Shown piece by piece: positions 42,847 through 50,206 of a stretch of DNA of 64,000 nt. Under the pieces are notes generated by a model. The model did not search any database. It worked only from the letters and a program-made list of their open reading frames with translations, and was not told where the DNA came from. Source of the stretch: Cybelea sp963824595 (GTDB lineage Bacteria; Vulcanimicrobiota; Vulcanimicrobiia; Vulcanimicrobiales; Vulcanimicrobiaceae); the NCBI GenBank assembly GCA_963824595.1, contig CAWGPY010000004.1, positions 248,001 through 312,000 of the forward strand, written 5' to 3'. The position numbers were made by a program, and so were the translations under genes. Position 1 is the first letter of the stretch, and the number at the start of each line of letters is the position of its first letter.

Positions 42847-44033
42847 TGGACGGGGCGCGCGTGCTTCTCGGCGTCAGCGGCGGCATCGCCGCCTACAAAG
42901 CGGCCGCGCTCACCAGCGCGCTGGTGCAGCGCGGCGCGATCGTGGACGTGGTCATGACCGCCGAAGCCGAGCGTTTCGTCGCGCCGCTGACGTTCGCGTC
43001 GCTGACCGCGCGCCCGGTCTACGCCTCGCTGTGGGACGCGCCCGAGCGCATTCCCCACATCCGCCTCGTGCGCGAGGCCGACGTGGCGGTCGTCGTTCCC
43101 GCGACGGCCAACCTGATCGCGAAGCTCGCCGCCGGCATCGCCGACGATCTGCTGTTGACGGCGTTGCTGGCCGCGCGCATTCCGCGCATCCTCGCGCCGG
43201 CGATGAACGAGGCGATGTACGAGGACGCCGCGACGCAGGCCAACCTCGCCTCGCTGCGCGCCCGCGGCTACGAGATCGTCGACCCCGAGCGCGGATTTCT
43301 GGCCGAGCGCGAAACGGGAACGGGACGGCTCGCGAGCGAGGAGCGCATTCTCGCGGCGATCGAGCGCGCGCTCTCGCGGCGGCAGTCGCTGCGCGGGAAA
43401 CGCGTCGCGATCACCGGCGGCCCGACGCGCGAAGCGTTCGATCCGGTGCGTTTCCTGAGCAACGCGTCGACCGGCTCGACCGCAATCGAGCTGGCGCGCG
43501 AGGCCGCGCTGCGCGGCGCGCAGGTGACGCTGTTGCTCGGACCGACGCTGCTGGAACCGCCGGCGGGCGTGGACGTGGTGCGCGTCACGACGGCGCAGCA
43601 GCTCTACGACGCGGCGCTCCAACGCGCGACCGGCGCCGACCTGATCGTCGCCGCCGCCGCGGTGGCCGACTGGCGCCCCGCGGAGCACTCCGAGCAGAAG
43701 GTGCACAAGACCGGCGAGACGGTCACCGTCACGCTGGCGCCCAATCCGGACGTGCTCGCCGCGCTGGGCGAGCGCAAGGGCGGCAGCTTTTTGGTGGGAT
43801 TCGCCGCGGAGACCGCCGATCACGAGGCGCGCGCGCGCGCGAAGCTGCGGCGCAAGCATCTCGACGCGATCGCGGTCAACGACGTGAGCGGCGAACGCGG
43901 ATTCGGTACCGGTGATAACGCGCTGGTGTTGCTGTGGGGCGACGACGGGCGCCGCGATCTCGGCGCGGGAGAGAAGACCGCGCTGGCAGCGCGGCTGCTC
44001 GACGCCGTCGAGGAGCTGATGCGATGCTCCTGA
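42846..44033 (+). CDS. coaBC: Phosphopantothenoylcysteine decarboxylase/synthetase (bifunctional)
   Basis: A 395-residue fusion of the FMN-dependent CoaC decarboxylase and the nucleotide-dependent CoaB synthetase. CoaC part: LLGVSGGIAAYKAAAL, PHIRLVREADVAVVVPATANLIAKLA with the catalytic His, and APAMNEAMYED. CoaB part from about residue 185: RVAITGGPTREAFDPVRFLSNASTG, AAAVADWRPAEHSEQKVHKTGE and FAAETADHE. ATG 42846 lies in a TGATG overlap with panC. It forms phosphopantothenoylcysteine and decarboxylates it to phosphopantetheine. The end overlaps coaX by 10 bases. Confidence 0.96.
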   Translation: MDGARVLLGVSGGIAAYKAAALTSALVQRGAIVDVVMTAEAERFVAPLTFASLTARPVYASLWDAPERIPHIRLVREADVAVVVPATANLIAKLAAGIADDLLLTALLAARIPRILAPAMNEAMYEDAATQANLASLRARGYEIVDPERGFLAERETGTGRLASEERILAAIERALSRRQSLRGKRVAITGGPTREAFDPVRFLSNASTGSTAIELAREAALRGAQVTLLLGPTLLEPPAGVDVVRVTTAQQLYDAALQRATGADLIVAAAAVADWRPAEHSEQKVHKTGETVTVTLAPNPDVLAALGERKGGSFLVGFAAETADHEARARAKLRRKHLDAIAVNDVSGERGFGTGDNALVLLWGDDGRRDLGAGEKTALAARLLDAVEELMRCS

Positions 44034-44809
44034 CGATTGACGTCGGCAATACCGAGACGAAACTCGGCTGCTTCTCCGGCGGCGACCTGAAGCAGACGTG
44101 GCGCGTCACGACAGAGCTGAAGCGAACGCCCGACGAATACGGCGTGTTCTTCACGCAGCTCTTTGCGACCAGCTCCCTGAAGACGAGCGACATCGGGGCG
44201 ATCGCGATCGCCAGCGTCGTACCGGCGCTCGACCTCGTGCTGGCGTCGGCCTGCAAACGGTTCTTCGGAGCCGAGCCGCACTTCTTGAATCCGCAGTCGC
44301 AACGGCTCATCGCGGTCGCCACCGAGAACCCGTCGGAGGTCGGCGCCGACCTCGTCGCTGCGGCCATCGGCGGCCGGGCGCGCTTCGGCGCTCCGCTGAT
44401 CGTCGTCAGCTTCGGCACCGCGACGGTGTTCATCGCGATCTCGGCGTCGGGGGAGTACCTGGGCGTCGCCATCGCGCCCGGCATTGCGGTTTCCATCGAT
44501 GCGCTGATCGGGCGCACGGCGAAACTGCCGCAGGTTTCGATCGAGACGCCCGAGCGGGCGATTGGGCGCAACACCATCGAGGCGCTGCGCAGCGGCATCG
44601 TCTTCGGCTTCACCGGACAGACCGAGGCGATCGTGGGCCGCATCCGCGCGGAGATGGGCGTGCAGGCGCGGGTCGTCGCGACCGGCGGGCTCGCGGAAGT
44701 CGTGGCCAAGCAGACGCCCGTCGTGGATGCCGTCGACCCGCACCTGAGCCTGATCGGGCTCGAGCTCTTCCATCGCGAGGCGTCGCAGGACGCCGAGTTT
44801 AAGACGTAA
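44024..44809 (+). CDS. coaX: Type III pantothenate kinase
   Basis: A 261-residue ASKHA-fold kinase phosphorylating pantothenate. LLTIDVGNTETKLGCF is the phosphate-1 motif, NPSEVGADLVAAAIGG the pantothenate-binding GADR-like region (here GADL), and FGTATVFIAIS the second phosphate motif. ATG 44024 lies inside the coaBC end. Being type III, it is not feedback-regulated by CoA as type I is. A modest oddity is GADL in place of the usual GADR and FGTATVF in place of FGTATTF, two substitutions in substrate-binding motifs that could affect activity. Confidence 0.92.
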   Translation: MLLTIDVGNTETKLGCFSGGDLKQTWRVTTELKRTPDEYGVFFTQLFATSSLKTSDIGAIAIASVVPALDLVLASACKRFFGAEPHFLNPQSQRLIAVATENPSEVGADLVAAAIGGRARFGAPLIVVSFGTATVFIAISASGEYLGVAIAPGIAVSIDALIGRTAKLPQVSIETPERAIGRNTIEALRSGIVFGFTGQTEAIVGRIRAEMGVQARVVATGGLAEVVAKQTPVVDAVDPHLSLIGLELFHREASQDAEFKT

Positions 44810-44813
44810 CGCG

Positions 44814-45812
44814 ATGCGCCCCGCCCCCTTGAAAATCGGTCCGCTCGACGTGTGGCCGCCCCTGATCCTGGCGCCGATGTCGGGTGTGACGAACCGCACG
44901 ATGCGCGCGCTGTATCGCCCGTTCGGCCTCGGGCTGACCGTAACCGAGTTCGTGTCGTCGAACGCGCTGAAGTTCGGCAGCAAGCGGACGATGGAGATGA
45001 TCGACCAGCACGGGCTGGAGAAGCCGGTGTCCACGCAGCTCTGGGGCGACGATCCGCAGACGATGGCCGCGGCGGCGCGCGTGGTGCGCGAGTGCGGCGC
45101 CGACATCGTCGACATCAACTTCGGGTGCCCCGCGCCGAAGGTCACCAAGACCAACGGCGGCTCGGCGTGTCTGCGCGATCCCGATCGCTGCGAGGCGATC
45201 ATGCGCGCGGTGGTCGCCGCCGTGGACTGTCCCGTGACGATGAAGATGCGCCTGGGGTGGAGCGAGGACGACTTGGTCTACGTGGACGTCGCGCGCCGAG
45301 CGCAGCGCGCCGGCGTCGCGGCCGTGACGCTGCACGCGCGCACGGCGCGGCAGTTCTATCGCGGTGAGGCCGACTGGCAGCACATCGCGCGCCTCAAGTC
45401 GGCGGTGGACATTCCGGTGATCGGCAACGGCGATCTCGACGACGCGCACGTCGCGATGCGGCGCATGCGCGAGACCGGCGTCGACGCGATCATGCTGGGC
45501 CGTGCGACGCTCGGCAACCCGTGGCTGATCTCGCAGCTCCGCGACCTGATGGAGGGCCGCGAGGCGCGGCCGCTGCCCGCGCCGGCCGACCGGCTTCGCT
45601 TCGCCATCGTGCACTATCGCGCGATGGTCGACGAGCTGGGCGAGGCGCGCGCCGTCCCGCAGATGCGCAAGCACGTCGCGCTCTATCTCAAGGGCATCCC
45701 GGGCGCGGCCGCGCTGCGCGAGCGCATCATGCGCCTCGAGAGCGCCGCCGAGACGATCGCCGCGATCGACGAGACGATCGCGCGCCTCGAATCCGCCGCG
45801 TTGGCAGCATGA
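44814..45812 (+). CDS. dusB: tRNA-dihydrouridine synthase (DusB-type)
   Basis: A 332-residue FMN flavoprotein reducing uridines in tRNA. Features are PLILAPMSGVTNRTMRALYRPFG (FMN barrel entrance), DIVDINFGCPAPKVTKTNGGSACLRDP with the catalytic Cys in GCP, HARTARQFYRGEADW, VIGNGDLDDAHVA and DAIMLGRATLGNPWL. The C-terminal helical RNA-binding part follows. It begins 4 bases after coaX and ends in an ATGA overlap with the aminotransferase gene. Confidence 0.94.
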   Translation: MRPAPLKIGPLDVWPPLILAPMSGVTNRTMRALYRPFGLGLTVTEFVSSNALKFGSKRTMEMIDQHGLEKPVSTQLWGDDPQTMAAAARVVRECGADIVDINFGCPAPKVTKTNGGSACLRDPDRCEAIMRAVVAAVDCPVTMKMRLGWSEDDLVYVDVARRAQRAGVAAVTLHARTARQFYRGEADWQHIARLKSAVDIPVIGNGDLDDAHVAMRRMRETGVDAIMLGRATLGNPWLISQLRDLMEGREARPLPAPADRLRFAIVHYRAMVDELGEARAVPQMRKHVALYLKGIPGAAALRERIMRLESAAETIAAIDETIARLESAALAA

Positions 45813-47092
45813 TCGACGAGCGGAACGAGCTCTACGGCGCCGCGTCGCCGAGCGAGCTGGCGGCGGAGACGTACGAGAACTACAAGCGGTTCGTGAATCC
45901 GCCGCTGGCGCGGGTGATGAAGATCTCGGGCTCGCCGGTGGAAGTGCGGGCGTCGGGAAGCACGATCTGGGATCAGAACGGCAAAGCGTATCTGGACTTC
46001 GCCGGCGGCTACGGCGTCTTCACGCTCGGCCACCGGCATCCGCGCGTGCTCGAAGCGGTTCGCGCGCAGCTCGACCTGATGGCGCTCTCCGGCAAGACGA
46101 TGTTCAACGTAATGCTGGGGCGCGCGTCACGGCGGCTTGCCGAGCTCGCGCCGGGCGATCTCGAGATCTCGTTCTGGTGCAACAGCGGCACCGAGGCGAT
46201 CGAGGGCGCGATCAAGCTCGCGCGCGCGGCGACCGGGCGCCCGAAGATCGTCGGAACGATCGACGCGTATCACGGCAAGACGTTCGGCGCGCTCTCGGTG
46301 AGCGGCCGCGAGACGTTTGCGGCGCCGTTTCGTCCGTTGCTCGCCGACTCGGAGTGCATCGAGTACGGCGCGACGCGCGGCCTCGACCAGGCGCTCGCCG
46401 GCGCGGCGGCCTTCGTCGTGGAGCCCGTGCAGGGCGAGGGCGGCGTCAACGTTCCGCCGCCGGGATATCTGAACGCGGTGCGCGACGCCTGCGACCGCGC
46501 GGGCGCGCTCTTCGTCGCCGACGAGGTGCAGACGGGATTCGGACGCTGCGGCTATCGGTTCGGCTGCGACCGCGACGGCGTCGTGCCCGACGTGATGACG
46601 CTCGCGAAGGGGCTCTCCGGCGGCGTCGTGCCGGCCGGAGCGTTCGTCGCGCGGCCCGACGTGTGGAACCGCGCGTTCGGCAAGGCGCCGCTGCTGCACA
46701 CGTCAACCTTCGGCGGCAGCGAGCTCGCCTGCGCCGCGGCGCTCGCGGCGATGGACGTGATGGAGGAAGAGGGGCTCGCGGAGCGCGCGCGCACGCTCGG
46801 CGAACGGCTGCTGCTCGGCGCGCGCGCGATCGGCGCCGAGTTTCCCGGCGTGGTGCGCGACGTGCGCGGGCTGGGACTGCTCGTGGGCGTGGAGCTCGCG
46901 CACGAGGGGTATGGAGGATGGGTGATCCCGGAGATGCTCAAGGCCGGCGTCACCGCGGCCTGGACGCTCAACCAGCAGCGCGTGATTCGGCTCGAACCGC
47001 CGCTCGTCGTCACCGCCGACGAGATCGACCGCGCGCTCGAGGCGCTGCGCGGCGGGATCGCGGCGGCGTTCGAGAAGCTGGGGAAACTGTAA
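45809..47092 (+). CDS. Class III aminotransferase (putrescine/ornithine-type)
   Basis: A 427-residue fold-type I PLP enzyme of the ornithine/putrescine aminotransferase subgroup. YENYKRFVNPPLARVMKISGS near the N-terminus is typical of putrescine-type members. FWCNSGTEAIEGAIKLAR holds the phosphate-binding region, FVVEPVQGEGGVNVPPPGYL and LFVADEVQTGFGRCG give the ring-contacting Asp-Glu, and VMTLAKGLSGGVVPAGAFV the Schiff-base Lys. It starts in an ATGA overlap with dusB and is followed closely by three genes that look like a metabolic unit making and reducing an acyl or aldehyde intermediate. The amino donor is unproven. Confidence 0.9.
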   Translation: MIDERNELYGAASPSELAAETYENYKRFVNPPLARVMKISGSPVEVRASGSTIWDQNGKAYLDFAGGYGVFTLGHRHPRVLEAVRAQLDLMALSGKTMFNVMLGRASRRLAELAPGDLEISFWCNSGTEAIEGAIKLARAATGRPKIVGTIDAYHGKTFGALSVSGRETFAAPFRPLLADSECIEYGATRGLDQALAGAAAFVVEPVQGEGGVNVPPPGYLNAVRDACDRAGALFVADEVQTGFGRCGYRFGCDRDGVVPDVMTLAKGLSGGVVPAGAFVARPDVWNRAFGKAPLLHTSTFGGSELACAAALAAMDVMEEEGLAERARTLGERLLLGARAIGAEFPGVVRDVRGLGLLVGVELAHEGYGGWVIPEMLKAGVTAAWTLNQQRVIRLEPPLVVTADEIDRALEALRGGIAAAFEKLGKL

Positions 47093-47103
47093 GCCGCGCA
47101 GCG

Positions 47104-47541
47104 ATGCCGTATGTCGAAAGCAGAATCGTGATCGATGCCCCCGCCGAAGTCGTCTACGAGCTGGCGAAGGATCAGGAGCGTTTCCCGGAGTTCATGCCCG
47201 ACGTCGAGACGGTCACGGTGATCGAACGCCGCCCGGGCGGTGCGGTCTCGCGTTGGAAGACGCTCGTGGAAGAGGCTCCGATCGAGTGGACCGAGGAGGA
47301 CCGCTTCGACGACGACGCGTTGCGAATCGACTACAAGCTGATCGAGGGCGATCTCGACAAATTCGAAGGCGCGTGGACCTTCGAGCATCGCGACGGCCGC
47401 ACGCACGTGCGGCTCGGCGTGGACTACGATTTCGGCGTCCCGACGCTGGCGGAGCTGATCGGGCCGACGCTGGAGAAGAAGGTGCGCGAGAACAGCGAGA
47501 TGATGCTCGAGGCGCTCAAGCGGCAGGCGGAGGGGGCGTGA
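47104..47541 (+). CDS. SRPBCC/START-like (Coq10 or polyketide-cyclase type) protein
   Basis: A 145-residue helix-grip protein. The N-terminal ESRIVIDAPAEVVYELAKDQERFPEFMPDVETVTVIER is the standard SRPBCC beginning, and the long C-terminal helix GPTLEKKVRENSEMMLEALKRQ closes the hydrophobic pocket. Such proteins bind lipids, quinones or polyketide intermediates. ATG 47104 follows the aminotransferase by 11 bases, and the stop overlaps the reductase gene as GTGA. A carrier or chaperone for the hydrophobic intermediate of this four-gene unit is a reasonable inference. Confidence 0.85.
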   Translation: MPYVESRIVIDAPAEVVYELAKDQERFPEFMPDVETVTVIERRPGGAVSRWKTLVEEAPIEWTEEDRFDDDALRIDYKLIEGDLDKFEGAWTFEHRDGRTHVRLGVDYDFGVPTLAELIGPTLEKKVRENSEMMLEALKRQAEGA

Positions 47542-48650
47542 ACAAATTCTGTTTCGTGATCCATCCGCTCTCGCTCGACGACATCGTGCGTTACGAGCCC
47601 GGCGCGAAGGGCAAGGGCGAGCCGATCCTGCGCAAGATCATGGAATGGATGCCTCCGTACGCCGCCGTGCACGTCACGGGCGTCCGGACGCCCGACGGCC
47701 GCGAGACCGAGGGCTGGTTCGTCGCCGCGACGTTCTTGCCGGAGCAAGTCGTGGACCGGCCGCACGAAGAGACGTATAAGAAGGTGCTCGGGGCGATCGA
47801 GATCGGGGCACAGCTGGGCGCGCAGGTCGCGGGCCTCGGCGCGTTCACCGGCGTCGTGGGCGACGCCGGCGTCACGATCAACGCGCGCTCGCCGATTCCG
47901 GTGACGACCGGAAACTCGCTGACGATCGCCGCCGGCGTGCAGAGCCTGTTCCGCGGCGCGCGCGAGATGGGAATCGACACGTCGTCGTGCACCGCCGCCG
48001 TCATCGGCGCCACGGGATCCATCGGCGCGGCCTGCGTGCGGCTCATCGCGCCAAAGGTGGCGCGGATCGTTCTGGTCGCCCGGAACGAGACGCGCCTGCG
48101 CAAGTTTCACTGCGAGATCGCGCCGCAGCTGCCGTGCCCGTCGGAGTGCACGACGGACGTGGCGAGCGCGGTGCGGCGGGCGAAGCTCGTGCTCACCGCG
48201 ACGAGCTCGACGAAAGACGTGATCGAGCCCGAGGACCTGCAGGCCGGCGCCGTGGTATGCGAGCTGTCGCTGCCGCACGACGTGAGCCGGCGCGTGGACG
48301 CCGAGCGGCCCGACGTGCTCGTGCTCGAGGGCGGCAACATGCGCGTGCCGGGCAACCCGCGCTTCGAGCGCGTGCGCGAGCCGGGAACGGAGTTCGACCT
48401 GAACCTGCCCGAGAAGACCGCGCTCGCCTGCATGAGCGAGACGATGATCCTGGCGCTCGAGGGACGATTCGAACCCTACACGCTGGGGCGCGGCATCAAC
48501 CTCGATAAAGTGATCGAGATCCAGGCGATGGCCGACCGTTGCGGCTTCGAGCTGGCCGGCATGCGCGCGTTCGATGCGGCGATCACGCCGGAGAAGATCG
48601 CGCTCACGCGCGACGCCGCCGCACGCGCGTCTGTGGGAGTCGAGGCGTGA
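47538..48650 (+). CDS. Acyl-[acyl-carrier-protein] reductase-like enzyme (AAR / COG5322)
   Basis: A 370-residue two-domain protein that aligns by eye with cyanobacterial aldehyde-forming fatty acyl-ACP reductase: GWFVAATFLPEQVVDRP, GAQVAGLGAFTGVVGDAG, PVTTGNSLTIAAGV, the NADPH site AAVIGATGSIGAACVRL, LVARNETRLRKF, and ALACMSETMILALEGRF, where the Cys corresponds to the acyl-thioester cysteine of AAR. GTG 47538 overlaps the START-protein stop. It may reduce an acyl thioester to an aldehyde, which a class III aminotransferase could convert to an amine, or vice versa. Some databases label relatives as shikimate dehydrogenase-like, which I consider less likely. Confidence 0.8.
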   Translation: MNKFCFVIHPLSLDDIVRYEPGAKGKGEPILRKIMEWMPPYAAVHVTGVRTPDGRETEGWFVAATFLPEQVVDRPHEETYKKVLGAIEIGAQLGAQVAGLGAFTGVVGDAGVTINARSPIPVTTGNSLTIAAGVQSLFRGAREMGIDTSSCTAAVIGATGSIGAACVRLIAPKVARIVLVARNETRLRKFHCEIAPQLPCPSECTTDVASAVRRAKLVLTATSSTKDVIEPEDLQAGAVVCELSLPHDVSRRVDAERPDVLVLEGGNMRVPGNPRFERVREPGTEFDLNLPEKTALACMSETMILALEGRFEPYTLGRGINLDKVIEIQAMADRCGFELAGMRAFDAAITPEKIALTRDAAARASVGVEA

Positions 48651-49555
48651 AGAAGGTCGTCTCGGTGTCGTTGGGATCGAGCAGCCGCGACCATCGCGCG
48701 CAGGTTTCGCTGATGGGCGAGGAGTTCGACATCTCGCGCGTGGGCACCGACGGCAAGCTCGACGCGGCCATCGCGAAGGTGCGCGAGCTCGACGGTCACG
48801 TAGACGCGATCGGGCTCGGCGGCATCGACGTGTATCTCTACGCGGGGCGCCACCGCTACGCGCTGCGCGACGGGCTGCGGCTGCTGGAAGCGGCCAAGAC
48901 CACGCCCGTCGTGGACGGCAGCGGGCTGAAGAACACGCTCGAACGCGCGACCGTGCGGTTCATGCAGGACGAGCTCGGCATGGACCTGCGCGGAAAGCGC
49001 GTCCTGATGGTGAGCGCGCTCGACCGGTTCGGCATGGCGCAGGCGCTGGTGGACGCCGGCGCCGACGTGCTGTTCGGCGACTTCATCTTCGCGCTCGACA
49101 AAGACATGCCGGTGCGCGATCTCCACGAGTTCGAGACGATGGCCGAGAAGTATCTCCCCGACGCCTGCAAGCTGCCGTTTCAGTTCTTCTATCCCACCGG
49201 CAAGAAACAAGAGAAGCCGCCCGAGCCGAAATACCCGCAGTATTACGAGCAGGCCGAGATCGTGGCCGGCGACTTTCACTTCATGCGGCAGTTCATGCCG
49301 GCGCGGCTCGACGGAAAGATCGTCTTGACCAACACCGTGACGCAGGCGAACGTAGACGAGCTGGCGGCGCGGGGCGTGAAGACGCTGATCACCACCACGC
49401 CGGAGTTCGGAGGGCGTTCGTTCGGCACCAACGTGCTGGAAGCGGCGCTGGTGGCGCTGCTGGGCAAGTCCTGGAGCGACGTCGTGCCGGCCGACTACGA
49501 GCGCCTGCTCCGGGAGCTGAACCTGAAACCCCGCGTCCTGAATTTGGGTAATTGA
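48647..49555 (+). CDS. Quinate-5-dehydrogenase-like conserved protein
   Basis: A 302-residue protein starting at GTG 48647 in a GTGA overlap. KKVVSVSLGSSSRDHRAQV, IGLGGIDVYLYAGRHRYALRDGL, VDGSGLKNTLERATV, GKRVLMVSALDRFGMAQALVDAGADVLFGD and TLITTTPEFGGRSFGTNVLEA are strongly conserved in a family usually labelled quinate 5-dehydrogenase in Firmicutes genomes. There is Rossmann-like character around residue 115-140, but no evident quinate pathway nearby. Its neighbours suggest participation in the aldehyde/amine unit. The label should be treated as a family name, not a proven activity. Confidence 0.7.
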   Translation: MKKVVSVSLGSSSRDHRAQVSLMGEEFDISRVGTDGKLDAAIAKVRELDGHVDAIGLGGIDVYLYAGRHRYALRDGLRLLEAAKTTPVVDGSGLKNTLERATVRFMQDELGMDLRGKRVLMVSALDRFGMAQALVDAGADVLFGDFIFALDKDMPVRDLHEFETMAEKYLPDACKLPFQFFYPTGKKQEKPPEPKYPQYYEQAEIVAGDFHFMRQFMPARLDGKIVLTNTVTQANVDELAARGVKTLITTTPEFGGRSFGTNVLEAALVALLGKSWSDVVPADYERLLRELNLKPRVLNLGN

Positions 49556-49570
49556 CGGGCACCGGCGGCC

Positions 49571-49595
49571 CAGGAGGCCTTCCACAGGCCCCCTG
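49571..49595 (+). terminator. Weak hairpin between the quinate-DH-like gene and greA
   Basis: CAGGAGGCC and GGCCCCCTG pair with one A-C mismatch around TTCCACA. No T-run follows, so it may be a pause or processing hairpin, not a terminator. Confidence 0.3.
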
Positions 49596-49651
49596 AGAAA
49601 GCACGGCGCCAGCGTTGGAGAACGCTACCGGATTGCTAGGGGCTTCTCGCC

Positions 49652-49675
49652 ATGAGCGCCCTCGAGGAACTGTAG
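49652..49675 (+). promoter_or_regulatory. Seven-codon leader ORF abutting greA
   Basis: ATG at 49652, preceded by AGGGG nine bases upstream, encodes MSALEEL and ends with TAG at 49673-49675, immediately before and in frame with the greA TTG 49676. Its GAGGAAC codons double as the greA ribosome-binding site. It may couple initiation of greA to translation of the leader. Confidence 0.45.
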
Positions 49676-50185
49676 TTGAACGACAAAGAGATCGTACTGA
49701 CCGCGGAAGGCCTGACGAAGCTGGAGCAAGAGCTCGACGAGCTCAAGAGCGTCCATCGGCGTGAGGTCAACGACCGTATCCGTCAGGCCAAAGAGTACGG
49801 CGACCTCAGCGAAAACGCGGAGTACGAAGACGCGAAGCAGGAGCAGGCGTTCATCGAAGGCCGCATCCTGAAGCTCGAGGCGATGATTCGCAACGCGCGC
49901 ATCATCGACGAGTCGGAGTATGCCGCCGACGAGGTTCACCTCGGCGCCATCGTCAAGGTCAAGGAGCTGAAGGGCAACGAGAACTACGAGTTCTCGATCG
50001 TCGGCTCGGCCGAGGCCGATCCGTCGAACCGCCGCATCTCCAACGAGTCGCCCCTCGGAAGCGCGCTCATGGGTCACAAGAAGGGCACGACGGTCGACGT
50101 TGCGACGCCGCGCGGAATGGTGAAGTACAAGATCGAGTCGATCAAGAGCAGCGCGCCGAAGAAGGCCGCAAAGAAGGCCTCGTAG
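49676..50185 (+). CDS. greA: Transcription elongation factor GreA
   Basis: A 169-residue factor that enters the RNA polymerase secondary channel and stimulates cleavage of backtracked RNA. The N-terminal coiled coil (LTKLEQELDELKSVHRREVNDRIRQAKEYGDLSENAEYEDAKQEQ) carries the acidic tip DLSENAEY, which positions the catalytic magnesium. The C-terminal FKBP-like part follows (VHLGAIVKVKELKGNENYEFSIVG), with a Lys/Ala-rich tail (SSAPKKAAKKAS). TTG 49676 has GAGGAAC just upstream and directly follows an in-frame TAG. The next gene is lysS, a common greA neighbour. Confidence 0.96.
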   Translation: MNDKEIVLTAEGLTKLEQELDELKSVHRREVNDRIRQAKEYGDLSENAEYEDAKQEQAFIEGRILKLEAMIRNARIIDESEYAADEVHLGAIVKVKELKGNENYEFSIVGSAEADPSNRRISNESPLGSALMGHKKGTTVDVATPRGMVKYKIESIKSSAPKKAAKKAS

Positions 50186-50206
50186 CGGGCCGCTGCGGGA
50201 GTTCGT

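Noticed and set aside
49571..49595. A confident terminator before greA
   Set aside because: The hairpin has a mismatch and no T-run, so it is listed only as a weak candidate.
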